Assembly: GCF_900476375.1 (NCBI RefSeq)
Contig: NZ_UPPP01000067.1
Span: 1-64,000 of the forward strand
Direction: 5' to 3'
DNA length: 64,000 nt
From: Allolucifera butyrica
GTDB taxonomy: Bacteria > Bacillota > Negativicutes > Sporomusales > UPPP01
In this document: positions 16,500 through 24,463 of the stretch, piece by piece
Position numbering within the stretch: the first letter of the stretch is position 1
Layout of the letters: every line of letters starts with the position of its first letter
Program-made: the position numbers and the translations under genes
Notes under the pieces: model-generated
Told to the model about the DNA's origin: nothing
The model's input: only the letters and a program-made list of their open reading frames with translations
Database searches by the model: none

Positions 16500-16587
16500 A
16501 AAAGAAAAGGGTAGTAACCTCCGCTCGTCAAGTGACGTTTCTTCTGCCTAGGCAGATGCTTCTTTCCGACGGGGCCTTTGGCGCTCT

Positions 16588-16630
16588 GGGCCCTGCGCCA
16601 TGGACCGAAAGAACTTGTCCGAGTTCTTTC
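16588..16630 (+). repeat. polar GAGCCCTGCGCCA-terminator cassette, copy 4
   Basis: GGGCCCTGCGCCATGGACCG followed by a diverged hairpin, AAAGAACTTGTCCGAGTTCTTTC. It ends four bases before the stop codon of the minus-strand solute-binding protein. Confidence 0.75.
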
Positions 16631-16633
16631 TTG

Positions 16634-17803
16634 CTACGGTTTGACAGTTGCTTTAAACGTTTGTTTGCCGTCCTTCATTTCAATAATGACCGCATTTTTT
16701 ACGGCATCGTGGGTAGCATTGATTGTAATCGCTCCGGTTATGCCCGGATAATCTTTCGTAGCGGCCAGTGCGGCGCGAATCTTGGCTGGATCGGCGCTAT
16801 TGGCCCGCTTGATGGCGTCAATAAGTACGTTAGCCGCATCATAACCCAATACAGCCAGTGCGTCCGGCGCCTGTCCGTATTCTTTCTTATACGCTTCAAC
16901 AAAGGCCTTGGAGGCGGCACTGGGATTGTCGATCGAATAATGATTGGTGAAATAGGTATTGTTTAAGGCCGCCGCCGAAGCAATTTCCACCAGTTTTGGC
17001 GAATCCCAGCCGTCGCCGCCGACAATGGGCACAGTAATTCCAAGTTCACGGGCCTGCTTGACAATTTTGCCGACTTCTTCATAATAGCCCGGCACATAGA
17101 TAACTTCGGGATCCAAGGCTTTTATCTTCGTCAGGATCGTTTTAAAATCCTGATCTTTTTGCAAGTAGGCTTCCTCCGCTAAAATACTGCCGCCACCCTT
17201 GGTAAAGGCGTCTTTAAAGAAGGTGGCCAGTCCCTTGCTGTAATCACTGCTGTTGTCGATTAACAGGGCGGCTTTTTTTAGCTGTAACGTATTAAGAACA
17301 AAGTTAGCCCCTACCGTTCCCTGAAAAGGGTCAATAAAGCACACGCGGAAGGTGTAGTCTTTCACTTTGCCGGTTTTGTCGTCGACGGTAACCTTGGGAT
17401 TGGTTGCCCCTGCCGCCAAAAAGGGAACTTTATTGGCTTCGGCTACGCTGGAAGCCGCGATGGCGTTCGAACTGGCGAAGATTCCGGTGACCGCAGCGAC
17501 CTGGTCCTGGGTTATCAATTTTGTCATAGCATTCGCCGATTCAGAGGGTTCACTTTTATTATCCGCAATCACAGCCTGAATTTGTTTTCCCAGCACGCCT
17601 CCCTTGGCGTTGGCCTCTTTGATCGCCAGTTTCGCGCCGTTTGCCGCCGAGGTGCCCATAGTGGCGTTGCCGCCGGTCAGTTCGTCCAGAATACCGATTT
17701 TAATCGTGTTCGCAGCCGGACTGCCGCCGCAGCCGGCCAGAAATCCCGCCATGAATAACATGGCCATTATGATTGCCGTTAGTTTAAAACCAGTTTTATA
17801 CAT
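16634..17803 (-). CDS. ABC transporter solute-binding lipoprotein (LivK-type) under a glycine riboswitch
   Basis: A 389-residue type-I periplasmic binding protein of the branched-chain amino acid/amide family. A lipoprotein signal (MLFMAGFLAGCGG) has the lipobox Cys at residue 25. The two-lobed receptor follows (GILDELTGGNATMGTSAANGAKLA at the start). Homologues deliver amino acids to LivHMGF permeases, but no permease or ATPase gene is in the window. A tandem glycine riboswitch with a terminator lies directly upstream. This suggests glycine or a glycine-linked compound as ligand; that is an inference from regulation. RBS AAAGGAG. A 10-codon ORF lies between riboswitch and gene. Confidence 0.88.
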   Translation of the reverse strand: MYKTGFKLTAIIMAMLFMAGFLAGCGGSPAANTIKIGILDELTGGNATMGTSAANGAKLAIKEANAKGGVLGKQIQAVIADNKSEPSESANAMTKLITQDQVAAVTGIFASSNAIAASSVAEANKVPFLAAGATNPKVTVDDKTGKVKDYTFRVCFIDPFQGTVGANFVLNTLQLKKAALLIDNSSDYSKGLATFFKDAFTKGGGSILAEEAYLQKDQDFKTILTKIKALDPEVIYVPGYYEEVGKIVKQARELGITVPIVGGDGWDSPKLVEIASAAALNNTYFTNHYSIDNPSAASKAFVEAYKKEYGQAPDALAVLGYDAANVLIDAIKRANSADPAKIRAALAATKDYPGITGAITINATHDAVKNAVIIEMKDGKQTFKATVKP

Positions 17804-17880
17804 AAATAGTCGCTCCTTTTGCCATACCTGTTTTTACTCTGTCTTCTATGCTGCGCTATGGGAGACCAATGCGCAGCTGC

Positions 17881-17913
17881 TCAATCCGGTTCAGCCGGTT
17901 TTAACCAGCCCAT
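17881..17913 (-). CDS. possible 10-residue leader ORF upstream of the solute-binding protein
   Basis: MGWLKPAEPD, preceded by an AAAGGAGAGG site at optimal spacing and located after the riboswitch terminator. It ends 78 bases before the ATG of the binding protein. It could be a translated leader or simply a chance ORF with a good Shine-Dalgarno. Confidence 0.35.
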   Translation of the reverse strand: MGWLKPAEPD

Positions 17914-17945
17914 ATTACCCTCTCCTTTTACCAATAAAAATAAAA

Positions 17946-17971
17946 TGAGTCAAATCAATAATGATTTGACT
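17946..17971 (-). terminator. riboswitch expression-platform terminator
   Basis: GAGTCAAATCA-ttat-TGATTTGACTC, followed on the minus strand by ATTTTATTTTTATT. It lies between the glycine aptamers and the gene. Confidence 0.8.
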
Positions 17972-18015
17972 CCGGAGAAGACGCCGAAAAACAAAGCCCT
18001 AATTCTTTTATTAGG

Positions 18016-18205
18016 CATGCTTAAGCGTCTCTGTCCTTTTGCCTGAGAGATTTAATAGCGTTCTGCGCTATATTGCCCCTTCGGCGCCCTTGCGGGTCTC
18101 TCCAGAGTACCGTCTGCTAACGGTTCTTACTTAGATTTCTAAGCGCCTGAGAGTGTTATTCCTTCGGCGGGTCTTTGACCACTCTTCCGTTAAGCTTCAT
18201 ACGGT
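18016..18205 (-). promoter_or_regulatory. tandem glycine riboswitch
   Basis: Read on the minus strand, two glycine aptamers follow each other. The first (about 18205-18125) contains GACCCGCCGAAGGA and ACACTCTCAGGCGC. The second (about 18118-18025) contains GGAGAGACCCGC, GCGCCGAAGGGGC and AATCTCTCAGGCAAAAGGAC. The GCCGAAGG and CTCTCAGGC blocks are the signature glycine-riboswitch sequences. Only about 15 bases link the two, as in cooperative tandem aptamers. It is usually found upstream of gcv operons or amino acid carriers; here it leads a LivK-type binding protein. Confidence 0.92.
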
Positions 18206-18294
18206 GAAAATATTAACTTATGCAAAATAAGTAACATACATTATTTTAATATACGGAAATGGAAAATACAATAAATAATTTACTCCGGGCCCTT

Positions 18295-18360
18295 GTGGTC
18301 TGTAACCCCCAATTCTATAGTTCTTCAATTCATCCTATAGCTTTAGAGTTTACAGACCAC
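18295..18360. repeat. long-range inverted repeat downstream of the folate ECF gene
   Basis: GTGGTCTGTAA (18295-18305) is exactly complementary to TTACAGACCAC (18350-18360). Inside are two copies of CTATAG. It touches the stop codon of the minus-strand gene and could form its 3' hairpin, but there is no T tract. Confidence 0.5.
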
Positions 18361-18908
18361 TAGCTATTCTTAAATAAGCGGGACCGGGCCGGATTCAGTA
18401 AGCGTTGGCAAACCATATAAATAAGAATTACATGGACAGGCAGCATAAGTAATCCTTTGATAATACGTCCGGTAATAAAAGTTTGGGCGGCTTTATGATA
18501 CAAAATTGACAGCCATAACGTATTCATAACGACATCGATTAATAAAAAGACGGTGAGGCTTGCCCCAATTATGTTCGACAAAGTTATTTTCCGTTTGAAA
18601 AAATATAAACCATAAATAATCCCGGAGACAAAAGCACTGAGCGTGAATCCCGGAAAGAAGAGTCCCGGGGAAAATAATAAGCATCCCAGAATATCGGCGA
18701 CAGCCGCAACGACTGCCCCGGCAAACGGACCAAAAAGCAGGGAATAAACGGCAACCGGCAGGAAGGCCAGATCAATGCGAATGAAGGGGGTTTGGATTGC
18801 GAGAATATGAGTTAAAACAATAGTAAGAGAAATAAACATAGCCGCCAATACGACGTTTCTGGTCTTTGACCAATGGCCGGCCGGAAAAAGAAAGTTCACT
18901 TTTATCAC
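18360..18908 (-). CDS. folT: ECF transporter S component, folate type
   Basis: A 182-residue membrane protein with about five to six hydrophobic segments. Its N-terminus and second region (VVLAAMFISLTIVLTHILAI..TPFIRIDLAFLPVAVYSLLFGPFAGAVVAAVADILG) are typical of the FolT family. S components capture a vitamin and dock with a shared EcfAA'T module, which is not encoded here. RBS AAGAGGTG. Folate is the likely ligand by similarity; other pterin or vitamin ligands are possible. Confidence 0.8.
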   Translation of the reverse strand: MIKVNFLFPAGHWSKTRNVVLAAMFISLTIVLTHILAIQTPFIRIDLAFLPVAVYSLLFGPFAGAVVAAVADILGCLLFSPGLFFPGFTLSAFVSGIIYGLYFFKRKITLSNIIGASLTVFLLIDVVMNTLWLSILYHKAAQTFITGRIIKGLLMLPVHVILIYMVCQRLLNPARSRLFKNS

Positions 18909-19001
18909 CTCTTAAGAGTGGAAGGAAGATATTACTTAATTATAAAGCTTTGGCAGCGAAGATGCTATCATGCCGGCAAAAAAGGCAGACAAAGTATTGA
19001 T

Positions 19002-19079
19002 AAGAGAAAAAATTCACAAATTTACATTGCAATCATTTTGGGGATCAGGTACACTAAAAGTATGATAAAAAATTCACAA
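19002..19079. promoter_or_regulatory. paired Rex-like half-sites around the hydrogenase promoter
   Basis: AAAAAATTCACAA occurs ending at 19019 and again ending at 19079. TTCACAA is the right half of the Rex operator TTGTGAA-N4-TTCACAA. The left halves (AAGAGAA, ATGATAA) match at only four of seven positions each. One site lies just before the -35, the other just after the -10, which would suit repression by the NADH-sensing regulator Rex. Confidence 0.35.
19027..19055 (+). promoter_or_regulatory. hydrogenase operon promoter
   Basis: TTGCAA at 19027-19032, a 17-base spacer and TACACT at 19050-19055, 45 bases before the first gene. It is flanked by two Rex-like half-sites (19002-19019 and 19062-19079). 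Confidence 0.6.
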
Positions 19080-19099
19080 TATCTGTCGGGAGGTCTGTT

Positions 19100-19576
19100 A
19101 TGCACGGAGTGATTGATTTGGCGGAGATGGATGAAATTCTGAAAAAATACAGGTATGATCCAAGCAATATTATAGCCATATTGCAGGATACGCAGGCAAA
19201 ATACAGATACCTGCCTAAGGAGGCGTTTTCGTATCTTTCGGCCAAACTCGGCCTTAGTACGGCCAAAATATACAGTGTTGCTACTTTTTATGAAAATTTT
19301 TCCCTCGAGCCGAAGGGTAAACATGTAATCAAGATTTGTGACGGAACGGCATGCCATGTCCGGAAGTCGATTCCGATTCTTGAACGATTGAGAGAAGAAC
19401 TCGGGCTTTCCGAAACAAAAGTGACTACGGAAGACCTCATGTTTACCGTGGAAACCGTATCCTGTCTCGGGGCGTGCGGGCTGGCGCCGGTGCTTACCGT
19501 TAATGACAAGGTATATGCCGCCATGACGCCGGATAAGGCAAGCGAACTTCTGGCGAAGCTCAAGGAGGAAAACTAA
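19100..19576 (+). CDS. hydC: electron-bifurcating [FeFe]-hydrogenase, HydC/NuoE-like subunit
   Basis: A 158-residue thioredoxin-like [2Fe-2S] protein related to NuoE. The N-terminal helical domain (1-70) is followed by the cluster-binding fold with the four Cys in CDGTAC (about 85-90) and CLGAC (about 126-130). It passes electrons between the NADH-binding HydB subunit and the hydrogenase. It is the first gene of a tight operon: a 1-base gap precedes hydB. RBS GGGAGG. Confidence 0.92.
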   Translation: MHGVIDLAEMDEILKKYRYDPSNIIAILQDTQAKYRYLPKEAFSYLSAKLGLSTAKIYSVATFYENFSLEPKGKHVIKICDGTACHVRKSIPILERLREELGLSETKVTTEDLMFTVETVSCLGACGLAPVLTVNDKVYAAMTPDKASELLAKLKEEN

Positions 19577-19577
19577 G

Positions 19578-21452
19578 ATGCTTTCAAGCAGGGAAGAACT
19601 TAACAAGGCAGTGGCAAGTTATAAAGAAGTACTGGCAGCGCAGAAAAAGAAGATCCTTGTCTGCGCCGGAACGGGCTGTGTGGCGGGCGGATCACTCGAC
19701 ATATATGCCGAGTTTGTCAGATTGATTCAGGAAAAGGGCATACCCTGCGCGGTAAGTCTGGAGCAAGAACCGCAGCATGATTCAATCGGAGTAAAAAAGA
19801 GCGGCTGTCACGGCTTTTGTGAAATGGGGCCGTTGGTAAGAATTGAACCGCAGGGCTGGTTATATATAAAAGTAAAGCAGGAAGACTGCGCCGAGATTCT
19901 GGCGGAGTCGATACTGGGGGACCGGTTTGTCGACAGGCTGGCCTATAAAAAGAACGGCCGGACCTATCCGACCCAGGAAGAGATCCCTTTCTACAAAAAA
20001 CAGACCCGGTTGGTGCTCGAACACTGTGGGCATGTTGACGCCACCTCCATTAAAGAATATTTGGCTATCGGCGGCTATACGGCATTGGAAAAGGCTCTGT
20101 TTAGGATGAGTCCCGATGAAATTGTCAAAGTGATTGAGGAGTCTAATTTAAGGGGGCGCGGCGGCGGTGGGTATCCGGCCGGCCGCAAATGGGCCCAGGT
20201 CAAACGGCAGAAGGCGGCGGTAAAATATATCGTCTGCAATGGCGATGAAGGAGATCCCGGCGCTTTTATGGACCGGAGCATAATGGAGGGCGATCCGCAC
20301 CGGATGCTGGAGGGAATGATGATAGCCGGCATAGCCTGCGGGGCTACGGCGGGATATATTTATGTACGCGCCGAGTATCCGCTGGCGGTTAGCCGTCTGG
20401 AGACGGCAATTGCCGAGGCAAGGGAATACGGTTTGCTGGGCACGGATATTTTGGGTTCCGGCCGGGAATTCGATATTAAAATAAGCAAAGGAGCCGGGGC
20501 TTTTGTCTGCGGCGAAGGAAGCGCCCTTACTGCGTCAATTGAAGGAAAGCGCGGCATGCCGCGGGTAAAACCGCCGCGAACGGTTGAACAGGGCCTTTTC
20601 GCCAAACCCACGGTGCTTAACAATGTGGAGACCTTTGCCAATGTGCCGCTGATTATTCAAAACGGCGCCGAGTGGTATCGGGCGATCGGGCCGGAAAATA
20701 GCCCCGGTACGAAAGCGTTTGCGCTGACGGGAAATATTGAAAATACCGGTCTGGTTGAGGTACCCATGGGGACGACCTTGCGCGAGGTTATCTATGAGAT
20801 TGGCGGTGGCATGCGGGCCGGGGCGGGATTCAAAGCCGTACAGATCGGCGGGCCTTCCGGCGGCTGCTTAACCAAGGAACATCTTGACCTGCCGCTCGAT
20901 TTCGACTCGTTGAAAAAAGCCGGCGCGATGATCGGCTCCGGCGGGCTGGTAGTTATGGATGAACACACCTGCATGGTTGAGGTAGCAAGATTCTTTATGA
21001 ACTTTACCCAGAATGAGTCGTGCGGCAAATGCGTGCCGTGCCGTGAAGGTACGAAACGGATGCGGGCGATATTGGAACGCATTGTTGCCGGTCAGGGTGA
21101 ACCGGAGGATATTGACATGCTTCTGGAACTGGCCGATATGATCTCGTCGACCGCGCTGTGCGGTCTGGGCAAGACTGCCGCCCTTCCTGTAATCAGCACG
21201 GTCAAAAATTTCCGGGCCGAATATGAAGCCCATGTGCTGGACAAACGGTGTCCCTCCAAGACTTGCCGGAAATTAAAACAGATCTATATTGACCGGGAAC
21301 TTTGCCGCGGCTGTTCCAAGTGTTCCCGGGTCTGTCCGGTGGGAGCCATTTCCGGACGGATCAAAGAACCGTTCCAAATTGATACCGGCAAATGTATTAA
21401 GTGCGGGGCGTGCGTGAGTGCATGCGCGTTCAAAGCCGTAAAGGAGGACTGA
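19578..21452 (+). CDS. hydB: electron-bifurcating [FeFe]-hydrogenase, HydB/NuoF-like subunit
   Basis: A 624-residue NAD(H)-binding flavoprotein. Domains in order: an N-terminal thioredoxin-like [2Fe-2S] region (1-110); the NuoF core with the Gly-rich NADH/FMN site (GRGGGGYPAGRKW near 193, GDEGDPGAFMDR near 222); the SLBB region; the NuoF [4Fe-4S] site (ESCGKCVPCREG near 478-489); and a C-terminal 2x[4Fe-4S] ferredoxin (CRGCSKCSRVCP, CIKCGACVSAC). This long form is typical of HydABC enzymes that couple H2 formation to NADH plus reduced ferredoxin. RBS AAGGAGG. Confidence 0.93.
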   Translation: MLSSREELNKAVASYKEVLAAQKKKILVCAGTGCVAGGSLDIYAEFVRLIQEKGIPCAVSLEQEPQHDSIGVKKSGCHGFCEMGPLVRIEPQGWLYIKVKQEDCAEILAESILGDRFVDRLAYKKNGRTYPTQEEIPFYKKQTRLVLEHCGHVDATSIKEYLAIGGYTALEKALFRMSPDEIVKVIEESNLRGRGGGGYPAGRKWAQVKRQKAAVKYIVCNGDEGDPGAFMDRSIMEGDPHRMLEGMMIAGIACGATAGYIYVRAEYPLAVSRLETAIAEAREYGLLGTDILGSGREFDIKISKGAGAFVCGEGSALTASIEGKRGMPRVKPPRTVEQGLFAKPTVLNNVETFANVPLIIQNGAEWYRAIGPENSPGTKAFALTGNIENTGLVEVPMGTTLREVIYEIGGGMRAGAGFKAVQIGGPSGGCLTKEHLDLPLDFDSLKKAGAMIGSGGLVVMDEHTCMVEVARFFMNFTQNESCGKCVPCREGTKRMRAILERIVAGQGEPEDIDMLLELADMISSTALCGLGKTAALPVISTVKNFRAEYEAHVLDKRCPSKTCRKLKQIYIDRELCRGCSKCSRVCPVGAISGRIKEPFQIDTGKCIKCGACVSACAFKAVKED

Positions 21453-21455
21453 CAC

Positions 21456-23144
21456 GTGAGCACGGAGTTTATGATAATCGACAATATGCCGGTGGAAATT
21501 GCCGGTGAGCAGAATATTCTGGCGGTGATCAGGAAAGGTGGCATTGAGCTGCCGACCTTTTGCTACTATTCGGAGTTATCCGTTTACGGCGCCTGCCGTA
21601 TGTGCGTTGTAGAGGACAAGTGGGGTACTATTCACGCCGCCTGTTCGACACCGCCCAAACCCGGGATGGAAATACGCACCAATACGCCGCGGCTGCGGAA
21701 GTACCGGAAAATGATACTCGAGCTTCTTCTTTCCAACCACTGCCGCGATTGTACAACCTGTGAGAAAAACGGAAAATGCAAGCTCCAGGAACTCGCCCGG
21801 CGCTTTGGCATCAAACAGGTGCGGTTCAGCAATACGGCGGGAGATGCCGACATGGATACTTCGTCCCTTGCGATTGTCCGGGACAAAAGTAAATGTATAC
21901 TTTGCGGCGACTGTGTGCGGGTGTGTGATGAAGTACAGAATGTCGGCGCCATTGATTTCGCATTTCGCGGCTCGCGGATGTGCGTTAGTCCGGCCTTTGA
22001 TGAACCGATTGCCAATACGAACTGTGTCGGCTGCGGTCAGTGCGCGGCCGTGTGTCCAACCGGTGCGATCGTTGTTAGAAATGACACGGCAAAATTGTGG
22101 CAGGAAATCAGTGATAAGGACACTAAAGTGGTTGTTCAGATCGCTCCCGCCGTACGGGTCGGTATTGGCAAAGAACTTGGCCTTGGCGAAGGCGAAAATG
22201 TGATGGGACGGATTGTTGCCGCTTTAAGGCGGATGGGAGTTGACGAGGTATTTGATACGTCCACCGGTGCCGACCTTACGGTCCTGGAAGAAGCCGGAGA
22301 ATTTATGTTCCGGCTGGAAAGCGGTGAGAAGCTGCCGTTATTTACATCATGCTGTCCGGCTTGGGTAAGATACGCTGAATTAAATCATCCCGAATTGATG
22401 GAGAACATCTCTACCTGCCGTTCACCGATGCAGATGTTTGCCGCGGTTCTCAAAGAGCAATACCGTCATTCCCACCGGCGGGTGGTAGTGGTGGCTGTTA
22501 TGCCGTGTACCGCGAAAAAACAGGAAGCGGCCCGCGAGGAATTTATCGAAGACGGAGTCCGCTATGTGGATTATGTCATTAGCACCCAGGAACTGATTCA
22601 GATGATTAAGGAAGCGGGCATTGTTTTTGCGGAAATCGAACCGGAAGCGGTCGATATGCCTTTTGGGACCACGAGCGGCGCCGGCGTAATATTCGGGGTA
22701 ACCGGCGGCGTTACCGAAGCGGTAATCCGGCGTATTTCCGATGATAAATCGGTATCTTCCCTGCGGGCTATCGCTTTTACCGGTGTCCGGGGGTTGGAGG
22801 GTGTAAAAGAAACCAGCCTGGATTTTGCCGGAAGGGAAGTTAAGATCGCCATCGTCAGCGGGCTCAAAAATGCGGCTCAACTGCTTAAAAAAATACAAAA
22901 GGGCGAAAAACAATATGATTTTGTGGAAGTCATGGCTTGTCCCGGCGGCTGCATCTGCGGGGCAGGACAACCGTTTATTGGCGGCGAGGGGAAATGGAAC
23001 CGGAGCGCGGGACTTTATGAGGCTGACCGGATGAGCAATATAAAACGCTCGGAGGAAAACCCGGTGATCATGGCGCTTTATGGCGGTTTACTCAAAGGAA
23101 AGGTGCATAAACTGCTCCATGTGGATTATCGGAGAAAGGGATGA
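21456..23144 (+). CDS. hydA: [FeFe]-hydrogenase catalytic subunit HydA
   Basis: A 562-residue catalytic subunit. The N-terminal NuoG-like domain has a [2Fe-2S] site (CYYSELSVYGACRMC..C), a His/Cys [4Fe-4S] site (HCRDCTTCEKNGKC) and two [4Fe-4S] clusters (CILCGDCVRVC, CVGCGQCAAVC). The H-cluster motifs are L1 TSCCPAW (about 295), L2 MPCTAKKQE (about 349) and L3 EVMACPGGCICGAGQP (about 492). In L3 the usual GGGQP reads GAGQP. It oxidises or makes H2 at a di-iron site. Start GTG with AAGGAGG; 3 bases after hydB. Its stop overlaps the next gene. Confidence 0.95.
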   Translation: MSTEFMIIDNMPVEIAGEQNILAVIRKGGIELPTFCYYSELSVYGACRMCVVEDKWGTIHAACSTPPKPGMEIRTNTPRLRKYRKMILELLLSNHCRDCTTCEKNGKCKLQELARRFGIKQVRFSNTAGDADMDTSSLAIVRDKSKCILCGDCVRVCDEVQNVGAIDFAFRGSRMCVSPAFDEPIANTNCVGCGQCAAVCPTGAIVVRNDTAKLWQEISDKDTKVVVQIAPAVRVGIGKELGLGEGENVMGRIVAALRRMGVDEVFDTSTGADLTVLEEAGEFMFRLESGEKLPLFTSCCPAWVRYAELNHPELMENISTCRSPMQMFAAVLKEQYRHSHRRVVVVAVMPCTAKKQEAAREEFIEDGVRYVDYVISTQELIQMIKEAGIVFAEIEPEAVDMPFGTTSGAGVIFGVTGGVTEAVIRRISDDKSVSSLRAIAFTGVRGLEGVKETSLDFAGREVKIAIVSGLKNAAQLLKKIQKGEKQYDFVEVMACPGGCICGAGQPFIGGEGKWNRSAGLYEADRMSNIKRSEENPVIMALYGGLLKGKVHKLLHVDYRRKG

Positions 23145-23401
23145 GCGGGATGATGAAAATTGAAGTTTGCATCGGCAGTGCCTGCCACATCAAGGGATCC
23201 TATAATGTAATCAATTCCTTTCAGCTGCTGGTCGAAGAATACGGATTAGCTGATCAGGTGGAGATTGACGCGGTGTTTTGTCTTGGTCATTGTACGGAAG
23301 CAGTATCCGTACGGGTTGATGCCGGCGAAGTGCAGAGCGTTTCCGGAGCGACCGCGCGGGAGTTTTTTAGCCAAAACATTTTGCCGGCAATAGGAAAATG
23401 A
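23141..23401 (+). CDS. stand-alone thioredoxin-like [2Fe-2S] ferredoxin, hydrogenase operon
   Basis: An 86-residue protein overlapping hydA by four bases (ATGA). It keeps the thioredoxin-like ferredoxin pattern: CIGSACH near residue 9 and CLGHC near 47, four Cys in all, on the same fold as the NuoE C-terminus but without its helical N-domain. Translational coupling to hydA suggests it is an accessory electron carrier or extra subunit of the hydrogenase. The true partner is not known. Confidence 0.85.
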   Translation: MSGMMKIEVCIGSACHIKGSYNVINSFQLLVEEYGLADQVEIDAVFCLGHCTEAVSVRVDAGEVQSVSGATAREFFSQNILPAIGK

Positions 23402-23424
23402 TCATTCTTACGGAGGATTTATGA

Positions 23425-23667
23425 ATGAAACCGTTGACTCTGGAAATCTGCGAGGGAACATCGTGCCATCTGCTGGGTTCACAGGATCTGCTGGAAGCCG
23501 TTGCGGCTTTGCCGCCGGATCAGCGGGAACGGATTGAATTACGGGAAGTATCCTGCCTGAAAAGCTGCCATCAAGGGCCGAGCGTACGAATCAACGGCAC
23601 TGTGCTGCCGGATATGACCCCGGGCCGTTTAGTGGCCGTAATTCATGATTACCTGTCTGAAAGGTAA
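23425..23667 (+). CDS. second stand-alone thioredoxin-like [2Fe-2S] ferredoxin
   Basis: An 80-residue paralogue of the preceding protein: CEGTSCH near residue 9 and CLKSC near 44. RBS GGAGG eight bases before ATG 23425. It is the last gene of the hydrogenase operon, with a terminator after it. Two consecutive mini-ferredoxins behind HydABC are not part of the minimal bifurcating complex. Confidence 0.85.
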   Translation: MKPLTLEICEGTSCHLLGSQDLLEAVAALPPDQRERIELREVSCLKSCHQGPSVRINGTVLPDMTPGRLVAVIHDYLSER

Positions 23668-23683
23668 AGTGGCAAGGAATGAA

Positions 23684-23721
23684 AAAGGTGCAGCTCCGCC
23701 TTGGGGGAGAACTGCACCTTT
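23684..23721 (+). terminator. terminator of the hydrogenase operon
   Basis: AAAGGTGCAG..CTGCACCTTT hairpin with an inner CTCCGCCTTGGGGGAG segment, followed by TCATCTTTT. Confidence 0.75.
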
Positions 23722-23730
23722 CATCTTTTA

Positions 23731-23787
23731 AAATACCGAAAAGTAAAATACTTTTCTTCCATTTAAAGACCCTTTGGGTCTTTCTTA
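23731..23787 (-). repeat. half copy (C) of the ~103-bp hairpin repeat family
   Basis: The minus strand reads GAAAGACCCAAAGGGTC, then AAATGGAAG, then AAGTATTTTACTTTTCGG, and stops before the second arm. It overlaps the stop codon of the cheY-like gene. Confidence 0.75.
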
Positions 23788-24147
23788 TTTGGCGAGAACT
23801 TTACGGAGTGATTCCAGCACCCGGTCGGGCTGGAACGGTTTAACAATAAAATCGGCGGCGCCGGATTTTATTGCCTCGAAGACCATTGCCTGCTGCCCCA
23901 TGGCGCTGCACATAATAATTTTAGCGGCCGGATCAACTTTTTTTATTTCTTTCACGGCCGTAATCCCATCCATATCGGGCATGGTAATGTCCATGGTGAC
24001 AACATCGGGACGAAGTTCCTTATACTGGATGACTCCTTTTTCCCCGGTGGCGGCCTCGCCAATTACCTCATAACCATTTTGGGTAAGAATGTTTTTCAGC
24101 ATCATTCGCATGAATGCCGCATCGTCGACAATTAATACTTTGGCCAT
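23785..24147 (-). CDS. cheY: CheY-type response regulator
   Basis: A 120-residue single receiver domain: acidic pair DD at 8-9, phosphorylation site Asp53 (VTMDITMPD), and a conserved Lys in VKPFQP near 103. No output domain. Such proteins bind the flagellar switch when phosphorylated by CheA. It is isolated from other chemotaxis genes here, so its kinase cannot be assigned. RBS AGGAGG. Confidence 0.88.
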   Translation of the reverse strand: MAKVLIVDDAAFMRMMLKNILTQNGYEVIGEAATGEKGVIQYKELRPDVVTMDITMPDMDGITAVKEIKKVDPAAKIIMCSAMGQQAMVFEAIKSGAADFIVKPFQPDRVLESLRKVLAK

Positions 24148-24308
24148 AAAGCCTCCTGTTTTTTATTTCTTATAATATTGGTCAAAAATAATATGTATGG
24201 GTTTAACCGGTTATAGCGTTTTAGTTCATCACTGATTACAAAATTGTATGACATTCTGTCTTTGAAGTCAAGAATCCCAATTCACAGATGTATTACCGGG
24301 TAGGATTA

Positions 24309-24385
24309 TTTAGCAAGGCCGGTGTCCTCCGGGAGACCTCCGGAAGCGTTAGTTGCCCAAAAAGGTACTGACTTATGGTGCTAAA
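24309..24385 (-). other. possible structured leader RNA upstream of cheY
   Basis: A 77-base segment closed by a perfect 7-bp helix (TTTAGCA/TGCTAAA). Inside is a strong hairpin built from CCTCCGG and CCGGGAGG blocks. In the minus orientation it would lie about 160 bases before the cheY start. I could not match it to a known riboswitch class. The rest of 24148-24463 shows only A/T-rich sequence. Confidence 0.35.
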
Positions 24386-24463
24386 TGATATTTTGTCCCT
24401 TCCTGAAAATATTATTGGCTCAAAATCGGTGTTTTTCCGGGACTTGGCAGGTCTAATGATTTT

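Noticed and set aside
16532-16966. 144-codon + strand ORF opposite the solute-binding protein gene
   Set aside because: Shadow of the minus-strand LivK-type gene and the repeat cassette.
19022-19606. 194-codon minus-strand ORF opposite hydC
   Set aside because: Antisense to a clear NuoE-like gene with conserved Cys motifs; no RBS.
24309-24385. Cyclic-di-GMP riboswitch upstream of cheY
   Set aside because: The conserved GEMM core (GCACAGGGCAAACC and GGACGCAAAGCC) is absent.
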